Notes: generated by a model from the sequence alone, not told the origin. DNA of 48,543 nt from Nanobdellota archaeon (GCA_018812355.1 JAHJDQ010000182.1:1-48543); one strand, 5' to 3'. Shown: positions 23,912-32,940, counted from the stretch's first letter. A program made the numbers and translations.

Positions 23912-26167
23912 TTGTTTAAAATGAGGCAACTTTCCGAACAGCCAGAAATATTAGTGATGGGCACATACCCGCCGAGAGAGTGTGGTATCGCTACTTTTAC
24001 CCAAGATTTAACGACAGCAATAGATGGAAAGTTTAATCATAAAATAAAAACTAATATTCTGGCGATGAATCGTAATGGAATCAATATTTATAATTATCCA
24101 AAAGAAGTTTCTTTTCAACTTGACGATTCTAACCTTCAGGAATATATTGATCTAGCTAAAAAAATTAATCGCAATAATAACATCAAACTGATTAACATCC
24201 AACATGAGTTTGGAATTTTCGGCGGTGAGTATGGGAGTTATTTGATTGCTTTTTTAGAAATCATCAAAAAACCGGTTGTGATAACTTTCCATTCAGTTCT
24301 GCCGCAACCAGATAATAATATGAAACGAGTGGTGCAGACTCTCGCCAATAAATCTGAGTGTATTGTCGTTATGGCGGAAAAAGGCCGAGAGATTCTCAAA
24401 GAAGTGTATGGAATCAAAACTCGGATTGCGGTTGTACCTCATGGAATCCCCACCGTTCCTTTTGTTGAAAGTAGTATTGAAAAAATTAAAAAAGGCTTCA
24501 AAGACAAAATTGTTCTCTCCTCATTTGGCATGATTAGCTCCGGGAAGGGTTATGAGCAAGTAATTAATGCTCTCCCAAAAGTTGTTAAAAAATTTCCAAA
24601 TTTATTATATTTAATCATTGGAGAAACTCATCCTGTCGTTAGAAAAGAAGAAGGCGAAAGTTATCGGAACTTTATCGAACAAAAAGTTAAAAAATTAAAG
24701 CTGGGAAAGAACGTCAAATTTTACAACAAGTATGTCACGTTAGAAGAGATTGTGCAGTATTTACAGGCAACTGACATCTTTATTTGTTCAAATAATAATC
24801 CTAATCAGATTACTAGCGGAACTCTAGCTTATGCAATGGGAGCAGGTAGGGCAGTTATCTCTACTCCTTTTTTACATGCTCAAGAGTTAGTCACTCCAGA
24901 CCGAGGTTTATTGGTTAAGTTTAAAAATTCAAAATCGTTTGAAAAAGCAATTCTGAAAATGTTGTTTAATCCAAAATTAAAAAGGGATATGGAAGAAAAT
25001 GCTTATGCCAATACTCGACAGATGACTTGGAATAATGTCGCTTTAGCTTATCATGACGTTTTCAAAAAACATCTTAACTTATCTAAAAATCATAATACTA
25101 AAATTCCTCCGATTAATTTGAATCATTTGAATAAGCTTACTGACGATTTTGGAATAATTCAATTTGCTAATAAAACTGAACCCAATCCTCATTCAGGTTA
25201 TACACTAGATGACACTGCCCGAGCGATGATTGTATGTAGTTTGCATTATGATTTATTTAAAGACGAAGCTGATTTGGATTTGCTTCAGAAATATATTAAT
25301 TTTAATCAATATGTTCAACAGAAAAATGGCCAACTTTACAATGTTGTAGAAGAAACTAAAAAAGTTCGTTTAGATCAGTGGAGCGATGATGCGCATGGCC
25401 GAGCGTTATGGTCATTAGGATTTTTAATTAACATTAAAAGCATTCCGGAAAATTTAAGGAAAAAAGCAGCAGGAATATTTAATAAAGCGTGCAAAGTTAA
25501 AAACATTAATTCACCGCGAGCAGTAGCTTTTTCTATCTTAGGTTTGTATTTCTATCATCAAGCCAATCCAACAATAAAAAATGTTAAAAAAATTAAAGGA
25601 TTAGCTAATTATTTGGTTGGTTTATACCACGATTGCTCTTCTGATGATTGGCAGTGGTTTGAAGAATCACTGACTTACTCAAACAGTAAACTATCTGAAG
25701 CATTATTTTATGCTTACCTCGCGACAAAGGAAAAAAAATATTTAGAGATTGCCCAATCTTCTTTAGATTTTTTAAGATCAATCACGTTTGAAGGCAACAT
25801 CTTTGCTCCCATCGGTCAGAATGGTTGGTATCTGAAAGATGGTCAGAAAGCACACTTTGATCAACAACCAGTGGATACTGCTTCGATGGTGCAAACTCTT
25901 CTTATGGCAAATCAAGTAACTAAGAAAAAAGAATATTATCATGATGCGATGAAAGTATTTTATTGGTTTTTAGGAAAGAACCATCTTAAGCAAGTTATTT
26001 ACGATGAAACTACTGGTGGTTGTTATGATGGACTGGGCGAGTTTTCAATAAACTTAAATCAAGGCGCAGAATCTACTATCTCTTATCAGCTGGCGAGACT
26101 TTCATTAGATCAACATCGAATACAAACTAAAATTAATAAAAAATGGAAAATAATCAAAAAATCTTAG
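23912..26167 (+). CDS. GT4 glycosyltransferase fused to a C-terminal alpha/alpha-barrel domain
   Basis: Residues ~10-390 are a GT-B glycosyltransferase: MGTYPPRECGIATFTQDL (Gly-rich N-terminal loop), the hinge strand SFGMISSGKGYEQVINAL, and the donor-site stretch NNPNQITSGTLAYAMGAGR. Residues ~400-740 form a second, helical-repeat domain with HSGYTLDDTARAMIVCSLHY and WSDDAHGRALWSLGF, resembling (alpha/alpha)6 barrels of glycosidases or epimerases. I take TTG at 23912 as start because GAGGGG lies 8 bases upstream; the ATG three codons later is the alternative. The 3' end overlaps the next gene by 25 bases. Likely role: synthesis, and perhaps trimming, of a mannose- or glucose-containing glycan. 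Confidence 0.8.
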   Translation: MFKMRQLSEQPEILVMGTYPPRECGIATFTQDLTTAIDGKFNHKIKTNILAMNRNGINIYNYPKEVSFQLDDSNLQEYIDLAKKINRNNNIKLINIQHEFGIFGGEYGSYLIAFLEIIKKPVVITFHSVLPQPDNNMKRVVQTLANKSECIVVMAEKGREILKEVYGIKTRIAVVPHGIPTVPFVESSIEKIKKGFKDKIVLSSFGMISSGKGYEQVINALPKVVKKFPNLLYLIIGETHPVVRKEEGESYRNFIEQKVKKLKLGKNVKFYNKYVTLEEIVQYLQATDIFICSNNNPNQITSGTLAYAMGAGRAVISTPFLHAQELVTPDRGLLVKFKNSKSFEKAILKMLFNPKLKRDMEENAYANTRQMTWNNVALAYHDVFKKHLNLSKNHNTKIPPINLNHLNKLTDDFGIIQFANKTEPNPHSGYTLDDTARAMIVCSLHYDLFKDEADLDLLQKYINFNQYVQQKNGQLYNVVEETKKVRLDQWSDDAHGRALWSLGFLINIKSIPENLRKKAAGIFNKACKVKNINSPRAVAFSILGLYFYHQANPTIKNVKKIKGLANYLVGLYHDCSSDDWQWFEESLTYSNSKLSEALFYAYLATKEKKYLEIAQSSLDFLRSITFEGNIFAPIGQNGWYLKDGQKAHFDQQPVDTASMVQTLLMANQVTKKKEYYHDAMKVFYWFLGKNHLKQVIYDETTGGCYDGLGEFSINLNQGAESTISYQLARLSLDQHRIQTKINKKWKIIKKS

Positions 26168-27270
26168 AAGAAGGTTATCAAAAAGCGATTGTCGTAATTA
26201 AAGCCTGTTCTACAAAGCACGGTTTGTATGCTTCTGCCGGAGTAGACGGATATAACGCAGTATGGGCAAGAGATAGTATGATCAGCTTAATTGGAGCGAG
26301 TGTAGTTGAAAATAAAATAATTAAACCAGCATTTAAAACAACGTTTCAGCAAAGCCTAATTACGTTAGGAAAACACCAAAGTAAGCATGGACAGATTCCT
26401 AATGCGGTTGACAAATGGAGTAAGAGAAAACCGCATGTTGATTATGCTTCGATTGATTCTAGTTTATGGTATTTTATTGGTCATCAGATTTATAAGAAGA
26501 GATATAACGACAGTTCTTTGTTTAAAAAACAGAAAAAATATATTGAAAAAACATTACAATGGTTAGATTGCCAGGACGGCGGAGAAGATGAGACGTTATT
26601 ACAACTTCCTACAACAGACTGGCAGGATGCCTTTCCCCATAAGTATGGCCGGACGATCAATACGCAAGCTTTATATTATCACGTTTTACAATTAGCAGGA
26701 AGAAAAAAAGATGCTCAGAAATTAAAGAATGTGATTGAGCAACAGCAAGATAAAAAATTATGGAACGGAAATTATTATTCTGCTTGGCGCTGGAAAAATC
26801 ATGGAAAATTTAAGGAAAGAGGAGAATGGTTTGATACTTTAGGTAATTTATTAGCAATTGTCTTTGGTTTAGCGGATCAAGCAAAGGCTAAGAAAATTAT
26901 TGCTTACATCGAAAGAAAGAAAATTAATCTACCGGTTCCAGTAAAAGCAATTTATCCGCCGATTAAAAAAAATACAAAAGAGTGGCAGGATTATTTTGCC
27001 GATTGTGATGCCCGTGAACCAAATCATTATCTCAATGGAGGAATCTGGACTTTTATCGGAGGATTTTATGTGCTTAGTTTAATCAAATTGAAAAAATTTA
27101 CCAAAGCAAAAGTGGAATTAGTTAAGATTGCGCAAGCTAATCTAGCAGGTAATTTCCCAGAATGGATTGATCCTGTAACTAAAGAAGCTTTTGGAAAGTT
27201 ACAAGCCTGGGATGCAGGAATGTATCTTCTCGCTTATCAATCTTTAAAAAAGAAGAAAGTTTTGTTGTAA
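26143..27270 (+). CDS. Six-hairpin glycosidase (GH15/GH63/GH100-like, debranching-enzyme-related)
   Basis: The protein has the (alpha/alpha)6 landmark AVWARDSMISLIGASVV near residue 40, PTTDWQDAFPHKYGRTINTQ with acidic candidates, GEWFDTLGNLLAIVFGL, and a C-terminal YLNGGIWTFIGGFYVL, GKLQAWDAGMYLLAY. These recur in amylo-alpha-1,6-glucosidase-like and neutral invertase-like enzymes. At 375 residues it is a single catalytic domain without a signal peptide. It overlaps the upstream glycosyltransferase gene, so the two are co-translated. Exact substrate (glucan, mannan or sucrose-like) is unknown. Confidence 0.75.
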   Translation: MENNQKILEEGYQKAIVVIKACSTKHGLYASAGVDGYNAVWARDSMISLIGASVVENKIIKPAFKTTFQQSLITLGKHQSKHGQIPNAVDKWSKRKPHVDYASIDSSLWYFIGHQIYKKRYNDSSLFKKQKKYIEKTLQWLDCQDGGEDETLLQLPTTDWQDAFPHKYGRTINTQALYYHVLQLAGRKKDAQKLKNVIEQQQDKKLWNGNYYSAWRWKNHGKFKERGEWFDTLGNLLAIVFGLADQAKAKKIIAYIERKKINLPVPVKAIYPPIKKNTKEWQDYFADCDAREPNHYLNGGIWTFIGGFYVLSLIKLKKFTKAKVELVKIAQANLAGNFPEWIDPVTKEAFGKLQAWDAGMYLLAYQSLKKKKVLL

Positions 27271-27278
27271 ATTTAATT

Positions 27279-28418
27279 TCACTCTAAATGCAATTTATTT
27301 TTAGTAATATCGACAATTCTCTTAGAAATATCGCGATAATCAAAATTCTGTACAGCATGAATCCTAGCTTGTTCTCCCATCCGTCGACATAATTCAGGAT
27401 CAGTTAATAATTTTAAAGTATATTCTTTTAATTCATCAACATCGGCGCGATAAGCAAAAGTTTTGGGAGAATCAAATGGTATTATTTTCTTAGTTCTGAA
27501 ACCCATTGAAGGATAAGCCCATTCTTGATCTAGTTTGACTTCTTTAGCAACTTTAGCTAAGAAACCGGTTTTCTGATGCAGAATCGTCTCGCCCGGACCC
27601 ATTTTATTGATCGAAATAACTGGTTTTCCACAAGCCATCGCTTCAACTTGAATCATGCCATAACCTTCTATTCTGGAAGGAGCAGCGTAAATATCTGCTG
27701 CATTCAAAAGATGAACCATAAATTCTTGACTGAACTCATCATTTAAGAAAATTACTTTATCGATAATTCCTAAACTTTCCGCTAATTCTATTTCACGTTC
27801 GCGCCATTCATTGGCACATTCACTGGGCCAGGATTTACAAACATATTTCCAATCTTTAAACTCTTTATCAACCTCAGCTAAGGCATATAACATTTCTTGC
27901 GCGCCTTTTGAAGTTGTATCTCCGCCAATAGTAAGAATCATTTTATCGCCGTTTTTAATCCTTAACATTCTTTTAATATATTTAGTATAATCTGGATTAT
28001 TGGTCGGTTTAAACTGTTGCGTATCTATTCCAATATGCATCGGAATAATCTTGCTGATATTAACGCCGTCTCGCTTATAGGTTTGTCTGACCCATTCACT
28101 GGTTGTAAACATCAACTCAAGCTTATCAAATTCTTCTTGATAGTTAGCAACCCACCCATCAGAATTAAACCAAGGTACAGGGGTAATGCCGTATCTAAAC
28201 GGTGCTTTAACAATCTCAGGAACATTCCCCCAAAAGCCTACCCCAAACGCAACATCTGGTTTATAATGTTTTAAAACAAATCTTTTTTCAATACTTTCTT
28301 GAAAATGACAGGATAAAGCTTCATTTCCTGTTTTCAATATTCCTTTGTAAAGTAAATGTCCTTGTAAACTAGTTCCATCATTCTCTGGGGGATAAGCATA
28401 AAATACAACACTTTTCAT
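27279..28418 (-). CDS. GT4-family glycosyltransferase
   Basis: The C-terminal half shows a retaining GT4 nucleotide-sugar site: ILTIGGDTTSKGAQEMLYAL, then YAAPSRIEGYGMIQVEAMAC GKPV with the conserved E-x7-E, followed by GETILHQKTGFL. The N-terminal half is a divergent acceptor domain starting MKSVVFYAYPPENDGTSLQG. No membrane helix, so it is cytosolic or peripheral. It ends 8 bases from the convergent glycosidase and is followed upstream (in its own direction) by the deacetylase and ROK kinase genes, spaced 8-9 bases, giving an operon ROK-PIGL-GT. Confidence 0.88.
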   Translation of the reverse strand: MKSVVFYAYPPENDGTSLQGHLLYKGILKTGNEALSCHFQESIEKRFVLKHYKPDVAFGVGFWGNVPEIVKAPFRYGITPVPWFNSDGWVANYQEEFDKLELMFTTSEWVRQTYKRDGVNISKIIPMHIGIDTQQFKPTNNPDYTKYIKRMLRIKNGDKMILTIGGDTTSKGAQEMLYALAEVDKEFKDWKYVCKSWPSECANEWREREIELAESLGIIDKVIFLNDEFSQEFMVHLLNAADIYAAPSRIEGYGMIQVEAMACGKPVISINKMGPGETILHQKTGFLAKVAKEVKLDQEWAYPSMGFRTKKIIPFDSPKTFAYRADVDELKEYTLKLLTDPELCRRMGEQARIHAVQNFDYRDISKRIVDITKNKLHLE

Positions 28419-28427
28419 TTGCTAAGA

Positions 28428-29018
28428 TTACCTCTCTTTAATTTCGAACGCTTCCAAATCGCGACAACAAAGACTTTCAAAACTATTTTCGTTAAATCCA
28501 TACAACTCTTGGATGATTTTTTTCTTCAATTTTAGCTGACTTTGATTTAACTTTATAAATTTATTTGCTTTAGTAACTATACTTTTTTGTTTTGCATAAC
28601 AAAGATCTCCTCTCTTAGCATAGTCAAAGAAAAAAACTTTTTGGGCAGATAGAAATTGATCTTTAAGCATTTGAATGACTGCTTGATTAACATCAATGTG
28701 TCTTTTATGTCCATATTCTCCATTTTTCCCATGCGTAAAGATATAATCATACTCTTGTTTGGAATATGGTTTAATTCTTCTTATGACCTCGGTTGAAGCG
28801 AGATCATTTAATTCTTCATCTTCTAAATCAGAGATAAAGCTTTTCGCCTGATAAAATTCGCAGACTTTTTTGAATTTGATAAATCTATCTGGATCATCTC
28901 TTCGACATAGACTGATGATGGTTGTATCCCACTCATTTTTATTTTGCAGAAGCATTCCACCCATCCAGATGGTTTCATCATCAGGATGAGCAACAATCAC
29001 TAAAACTTTTTTTTTCAT
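28428..29018 (-). CDS. PIG-L/LmbE-family N-acetylglucosaminyl deacetylase
   Basis: VLVIVAHPDDETIWMGGML carries the zinc-binding AHPDDE motif, and GKNGEYGHKRHIDVN supplies the third metal ligand histidine. The family removes N-acetyl groups from GlcNAc-type substrates: GlcNAc-PI, mycothiol/bacillithiol precursors, or, in archaeal chitin degradation, GlcNAc and diacetylchitobiose. Between a ROK sugar kinase and a glycosyltransferase, and divergent from nagB, a role in GlcNAc turnover is the simplest reading. Length 196 is typical. Confidence 0.88.
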   Translation of the reverse strand: MKKKVLVIVAHPDDETIWMGGMLLQNKNEWDTTIISLCRRDDPDRFIKFKKVCEFYQAKSFISDLEDEELNDLASTEVIRRIKPYSKQEYDYIFTHGKNGEYGHKRHIDVNQAVIQMLKDQFLSAQKVFFFDYAKRGDLCYAKQKSIVTKANKFIKLNQSQLKLKKKIIQELYGFNENSFESLCCRDLEAFEIKER

Positions 29019-29026
29019 CTTAACAT

Positions 29027-29821
29027 TTACTTAACTAGGGCAGCAGCACCTAAAATACTACTGTTTTCACTCCCTTTAATAACTGTTATTGGACCCATCG
29101 CTCTTTTTTTAATTTCTTGCTGCATACTCGTTTTAAATAAATTGAAATCGTTAGCAATCCCTCCTCCAAGAACAATAACATCAGGATCGAAAGTATGTCC
29201 AAGATTAACGATACTTATTCCTAATAACTTTCCATAATCCTGCCACTCTTTTTTTGCTAATTTAAGTGGTTCTTGACGATATCTTTTTTTAACTGCTGAA
29301 CCTGAAAGGTAAGCTTCGATCTCGCCTTGACCCCACTTCCCTTTTACACCATCATATTTGATAGTACAATGGCCAAACTCCCCCGCATTACCATTTCCAG
29401 TATATAGCTTGCCATCAATCACAATCCCACCGCCAACGCCAGTTCCTAAAGTCAAACCAATCACATTTTTCTTCTTTAATCTAATTGATTCGCCCAGTAC
29501 AAAACAACTGGCATCATTACTTATGACTACTTTTCTTTTGAATTTGTCTGAAACAATCTGTTTGAGATTAATTCCTTTTAATGGTTGTAAATTGGGAGTA
29601 TCGCCGATAATTCCCTTTTGATAATCAGCCGGTCCGGGACAACCAATTCCAATTGCTTTAATATCTGGATTGAATAATGTTGCAATTGAACTGAGAATGT
29701 TATTAATAACGATCTCTTTAGTTGTTCCAGTTTTGACAGTAATCATTCGAATAATCTTGTTATTAGAAACTATTCCTGTTTTGATCTTGGTTCCACCAAC
29801 ATCTACACCAATTACCGCCAT
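29027..29821 (-). CDS. ROK-family sugar kinase lacking the zinc-binding cysteines
   Basis: The ATP site MAVIGVDVGGTKIKTGIV opens the protein; GIGCPGPADYQKGII, SNDASCFVLGE and LTLGTGVGGGIVIDGKLYTG follow, with the catalytic Asp in NDA. ROK kinases phosphorylate glucose, GlcNAc, glucosamine or mannose. Where most have GHxxxx...CxCGxxGCxE, this one reads GHCTIKYDGVKGKWGQGEIE: the ROK histidine and last Glu remain but the zinc Cys cluster is gone. A TATA-like TTTTATATATC about 24 bases upstream suggests a leaderless start. With the deacetylase and nagB it fits phosphorylation of glucosamine or GlcNAc. Confidence 0.88.
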   Translation of the reverse strand: MAVIGVDVGGTKIKTGIVSNNKIIRMITVKTGTTKEIVINNILSSIATLFNPDIKAIGIGCPGPADYQKGIIGDTPNLQPLKGINLKQIVSDKFKRKVVISNDASCFVLGESIRLKKKNVIGLTLGTGVGGGIVIDGKLYTGNGNAGEFGHCTIKYDGVKGKWGQGEIEAYLSGSAVKKRYRQEPLKLAKKEWQDYGKLLGISIVNLGHTFDPDVIVLGGGIANDFNLFKTSMQQEIKKRAMGPITVIKGSENSSILGAAALVK

Positions 29822-29868
29822 AACCTAAATAGTAAATTAATGATATATAAAATTGTCGTTTGAAAAAG

Positions 29869-30098
29869 TAAGTAATATGTCTGCTTTGCATAAAAACAAA
29901 CGAGGATTTGTTTTTTGCACAAGAATAAAGTTAATCTCTTTATTCTTTATGCCAAAGGAGGCACATGGGGCAGTAAAATCAGAAATTAAATCTTGTCCCA
30001 TAATCGTGCATAAAAATAAACAGAGATTTATTTTTAGCACAGAAATTAAGTTTTCCGCTTAATTTCTTGTGCCGTGCAAGCCGACATATTACTTTCTC
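29869..30098. mobile_element. Palindromic non-autonomous element C (MITE-like)
   Basis: The element fills most of the divergent ROK/nagB spacer. Ends TAAGTAATATGTCTGCTTTGCA and the complement of TGCAAGCCGACATATTACTT are imperfect inverted repeats, flanked by a 7-bp repeat GAAAAAG (29862-29868, 30099-30105). It holds two copies of a double-hairpin module, at about 29885-29954 and 30005-30073, plus the box GCCAAAGGAGGCACAT near 29951. The module copies differ by paired substitutions that keep the stems. The right end is 12 bp before nagB's TATA box and the left end about 16 bp before that of the ROK gene. Confidence 0.8.
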
Positions 30099-30142
30099 GA
30101 AAAAGATAAATTTTTATAGTTTGATATTATAATTTATCCTGG

Positions 30143-30880
30143 ATGGAATTAAAGATTTTCAAGACAAAAAAAGAGGCTTCCTTAGCAGCGTCTAAAACAG
30201 CTGCTCTGATTCTGAAAAAAGCGATTAAATCTAAAGGGCAGGCTAATTTCATTGCCGCTACTGGAAAATCACAGTTTGAATTTCTTAAAAATTTAATTAA
30301 AGATCCTCGTATTGATTGGCGTAAAACAACGATGTTTCATCTTGACGAATATCTGAGATTATCAGCAACGCATCAGGCCAGTTTCCGGCATTATCTAAAA
30401 GAAAGGTTGATTGATCAAGTTCATCCGGGTAAAGTTCATTTAATTAAAGGCACTGCTAAAAATCCACAACAGGAATGTCAGCGGTTAAATAAACTAATTG
30501 CTAAAAAAGAAATTGACGTCGCTTTTTTAGGAGTGGGAGAGAATGGCCATTTAGCGTTTAACGATCCCCCCGCAGATTTTGTAACAAAAGAGCCTTTCAT
30601 TATGGTAAAACTTAACGAGACTAATCGCCAACAGCAGGTCAAAGAAGGTTGGTTTGCTAAAATTTCTGACGTACCAAAACAAGCAATTTCAATGTCCATC
30701 AAACAGATCATGAAATCGGAAAATATTATTTGTTTAGCTTTTGGAGAAAGAAAAAGCAAAATAGTCAGAGATTGTTTTACTAAAAAAGTTTCTAATTTAT
30801 ATCCAGCCTCCATTTTACAAAAACATCCAAAAGCAGATATTTATTTAGATAAAGAAGCGGCTGCTTTACTTAAGAAATAA
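30143..30880 (+). CDS. nagB: Glucosamine-6-phosphate deaminase
   Basis: FHLDEYLRLSATHQASFRHYL and VAFLGVGENGHLAFNDPPA are NagB hallmarks: the Asp/Glu pair that binds and deprotonates the amino sugar, and the GENGH catalytic loop. It converts glucosamine-6-P to fructose-6-P and ammonia. The 245-residue length is normal. TATA TTTTTATAG (30111) lies about 25-32 bases upstream of the ATG, directly after element C. It is divergent from the deacetylase/ROK operon, so the pair encodes a complete GlcNAc-to-fructose-6-P route if the ROK enzyme accepts glucosamine. Confidence 0.93.
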   Translation: MELKIFKTKKEASLAASKTAALILKKAIKSKGQANFIAATGKSQFEFLKNLIKDPRIDWRKTTMFHLDEYLRLSATHQASFRHYLKERLIDQVHPGKVHLIKGTAKNPQQECQRLNKLIAKKEIDVAFLGVGENGHLAFNDPPADFVTKEPFIMVKLNETNRQQQVKEGWFAKISDVPKQAISMSIKQIMKSENIICLAFGERKSKIVRDCFTKKVSNLYPASILQKHPKADIYLDKEAAALLKK

Positions 30881-30930
30881 ATAGAAGTTATAAAAAATTT
30901 AAAAAGGATGTGATTATCCTTATATTAAAA

Positions 30931-31680
30931 ATGAAACATATAACAGAGATGAGTAAAGATGATCTTAAAGGCATTAAGTTGATTGTGCTAGATGTTGATG
31001 GTGTTCTAGTAAAGCGAGGCACGAAAATAAAACAGAAAGGAAATTTAACTACTTTAGAAACAAAAAAGATTGCTAATAAACAAATTGAACAAATCAAACA
31101 ATTGTCGAAGAAGGGCTTTCATATCAATATCAATTCGGGAAGGGGACTTTATATGTTACAAGAAATGTTTAGAGAAGTACTCGAGTTTGTCAGCTTAACT
31201 TATGAAAATGGCAGTGCCACTTGGTTTAATGGAAAGATTATCCAGCACATTAATAGTTTCAATTTTTTGAAAAATGTCATCCCCAAATTGAAACGGATTA
31301 AACACAAAAATATTAAGGGATTTGAACCAAAAGAATTTATCATTACGATTCACTGTACTAACAGAGTTAAAGCAATTGAAAGCGTGATTGCTAAAGAGAA
31401 AGAATTGTACTATATCTGGAATGGGGAAGCCTATGATATCGGAGTTAAAAATAAACAACTAAAGTCAATTGGCTTAATTAAGTTAATCAGTGTGTTAGGA
31501 TTGAAAAGGAAAAATGTTTTAGTTATCGGCGATAATTATAATGATCGTGAGATGATGTCTGTTGGTAAGATTGCTGTGACTGCAGATAAGAAGAGAGTAA
31601 CTGGAGATTTTTATGTTGAGCTGAAGGGAAAAAAACTACCCGCAGATATTTTAATGGCCAGAATACTTAAAATAAAATAG
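30931..31680 (+). CDS. HAD-superfamily sugar/glycerate phosphatase-like protein
   Basis: Motif I IKLIVLDVDGVLVKRG (nucleophile and acid/base Asp) and motif IV VLVIGDNYNDREMMSVG are intact; motif II is INSGRG. A C2-type cap with ENGSATWFNGKII lies between. This is the Cof/phosphoglycolate phosphatase/phosphomannomutase-like subfamily, so a sugar phosphate is likely. A TATA-like TATAAAAAA near 30890 puts transcription near 30915, favouring the ATG at 30931; GTG at 30910 is an alternative. Thirty bases of spacing beyond nagB leave co-transcription possible too. Confidence 0.82.
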   Translation: MKHITEMSKDDLKGIKLIVLDVDGVLVKRGTKIKQKGNLTTLETKKIANKQIEQIKQLSKKGFHININSGRGLYMLQEMFREVLEFVSLTYENGSATWFNGKIIQHINSFNFLKNVIPKLKRIKHKNIKGFEPKEFIITIHCTNRVKAIESVIAKEKELYYIWNGEAYDIGVKNKQLKSIGLIKLISVLGLKRKNVLVIGDNYNDREMMSVGKIAVTADKKRVTGDFYVELKGKKLPADILMARILKIK

Positions 31681-31705
31681 AGTAATTCATTCTAAATTGT
31701 TATAG

Positions 31706-31799
31706 AGAGTTTTGAATAACTAATTAAATTGGTTCAAAACTCTAATAGATTACTTTGAAGAACCCATCTACAATTTAATAAATTGGGGTTAATCAAAGT
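31706..31799. terminator. Two hairpins between convergent genes
   Basis: AGAGTTTTGAA (31706-31716) and TTCAAAACTCT (31733-31743) form a perfect 11-bp stem with a 16-nt loop. A second stem pairs ACTTTGA with TCAAAGT and AACCC with GGGTT (31752-31799), reaching into the dus stop. Position between convergent genes suggests bidirectional termination, though the palindromic-element family is an alternative origin. Confidence 0.5.
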
Positions 31800-32731
31800 C
31801 CTCTATAAAAAGTTTCCATCAATTCTTTTATTTCCTTGACAGTTTTAGTAGGGATTAAATCTCCACGAAGTTTTTTTCCGCCACGGCAACCTTTAGAAAA
31901 GTTCATTGCTTGCATTCTAATGTTTGCTGGCCGAATAGACTGATATTTCTCTGCATACTTCAAATATTTAAAAAAATATTTGATTTTTGTTTTTGCAGAA
32001 ATCTCCTTATATTTTCCAGTTTTCAAATAATCGTTAATTTGTTTAAAAATAAACGGATTAGTCATTGCTCCTCTTCCAATCATCACATAATCACAGCCAG
32101 TTTCTTGTAACATTCTTTGCGCATCTTCAGGAGTTTTAATATCTCCATTCCCTACAACAGGAATTTTTACTAACTGTTTTAATTCCTTAATTAACTTCCA
32201 ATCAGCTTTTCCAGAATAGCCTTGCTTGACAGTCCGAGGATGGAAAATGATCATCTCTATCCCCTCTTCTTCTGCTATCTTAGCAATAATTTTCCATCGA
32301 TTGGGTTTATTCACTCCAGATCTTATCTTGACAGAGATTGGTTTATTTGTCGCTTTCCTCATTGTTTGAAAAATCTTTCTCGTCAGTTCTGGCTTTTGTA
32401 ATAAGGCAGAACAAGCCATTTGTTCAGTAATTTGCGGAGAAGGACAACCCATATTATAATCAATCATATCAAAATGAGGTTCAACAATTTTAATCGCCTC
32501 TTTTAACGTTTTTAAATCTGAACCAAATAACTGAATAGAAACTGGTTTTTCTTTTGGAGAGAATTCTACAAACTTAGTAATGTCATCTTTTTTAGCAATA
32601 ATCGCATGAATATTAACAAATTCAGTTACTACTAAACCTGCACCTAGTTCTTTACACAACAAACGTAAAGCAACATTACTTACTCCTGACATCGGTGCTA
32701 AGAACGCTTTGGAAGTGAATTTTGGTAACAT
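31793..32731 (-). CDS. dus: tRNA-dihydrouridine synthase
   Basis: A FMN TIM-barrel of 312 residues: AFLAPMSGVSNVALRLL at the start, DYNMGCPSPQITEQMACSAL (catalytic Cys in the NMGCP...A region), SVKIRSGVNKPNRWK, IIFHPRTVKQGYSGKADW, PVVGNGDIKTPEDA and GCDYVMIGRGAM. It reduces uridines in the tRNA D-loop. I set the start at 32731, not 105 bases upstream, because the fold begins here and a TATA (complement of 32752-32760) sits about 25 bases before it. The long version would run into the tRNA-Lys gene upstream on the same strand. Confidence 0.93.
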   Translation of the reverse strand: MLPKFTSKAFLAPMSGVSNVALRLLCKELGAGLVVTEFVNIHAIIAKKDDITKFVEFSPKEKPVSIQLFGSDLKTLKEAIKIVEPHFDMIDYNMGCPSPQITEQMACSALLQKPELTRKIFQTMRKATNKPISVKIRSGVNKPNRWKIIAKIAEEEGIEMIIFHPRTVKQGYSGKADWKLIKELKQLVKIPVVGNGDIKTPEDAQRMLQETGCDYVMIGRGAMTNPFIFKQINDYLKTGKYKEISAKTKIKYFFKYLKYAEKYQSIRPANIRMQAMNFSKGCRGGKKLRGDLIPTKTVKEIKELMETFYRGL

Positions 32732-32787
32732 TGGGTAAAGAAAATATTGGGATATAAAAAGTTGTGTGTTAGTTTTCAAATAAATAA

Positions 32788-32916
32788 TGAGCCCTAGGGG
32801 AGAGTCGATGCTCCGCATCTCGTTCTGTTCTTGCAAAACATATTCGAACCCCCGACCCCTTGGTAACTCTTAATTATTAAGAGCCAAGTGCTCTAGCCAG
32901 ACTGAGCTAAGGGCCC
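32788..32916 (-). tRNA. tRNA-Lys(CUU) with two introns
   Basis: Acceptor GGGCCCT/AGGGCTC (one G-U), D-arm GCTC/GAGC, anticodon stem CTTGG/CCAAG, anticodon CTT, discriminator A73. Intron 1 at 37/38 is 32865-32877 (13 nt); CTCT pairs with AGAG, with bulges TA|A and TT|A, a strict bulge-helix-bulge. Intron 2 in the T-loop is about 32802-32842 (41 nt), after TTCGAA and before T60, with an internal GATGC/GCATC hairpin; its central helix (TCG/CGA) is shorter than in the other tRNAs, so boundaries are less certain. Removal gives 75 nt. Confidence 0.9.
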
Positions 32917-32940
32917 ATTACAGAACAAAAATTAGAAGTA

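Noticed and set aside
29853..30062. Open frame of 69 codons inside element C with an internal repeat (HKNKRGFVFCTRIK / HKNKQRFIFSTEIK)
   Set aside because: The protein repeat is only the translation of the repeated hairpin DNA module; no ribosome-binding site, and the frame runs through stems and loops.
32732..32836. N-terminal extension of Dus by 35 codons
   Set aside because: It would be translated from the 3' part of the tRNA-Lys(CUU) gene and lies upstream of the likely TATA box.
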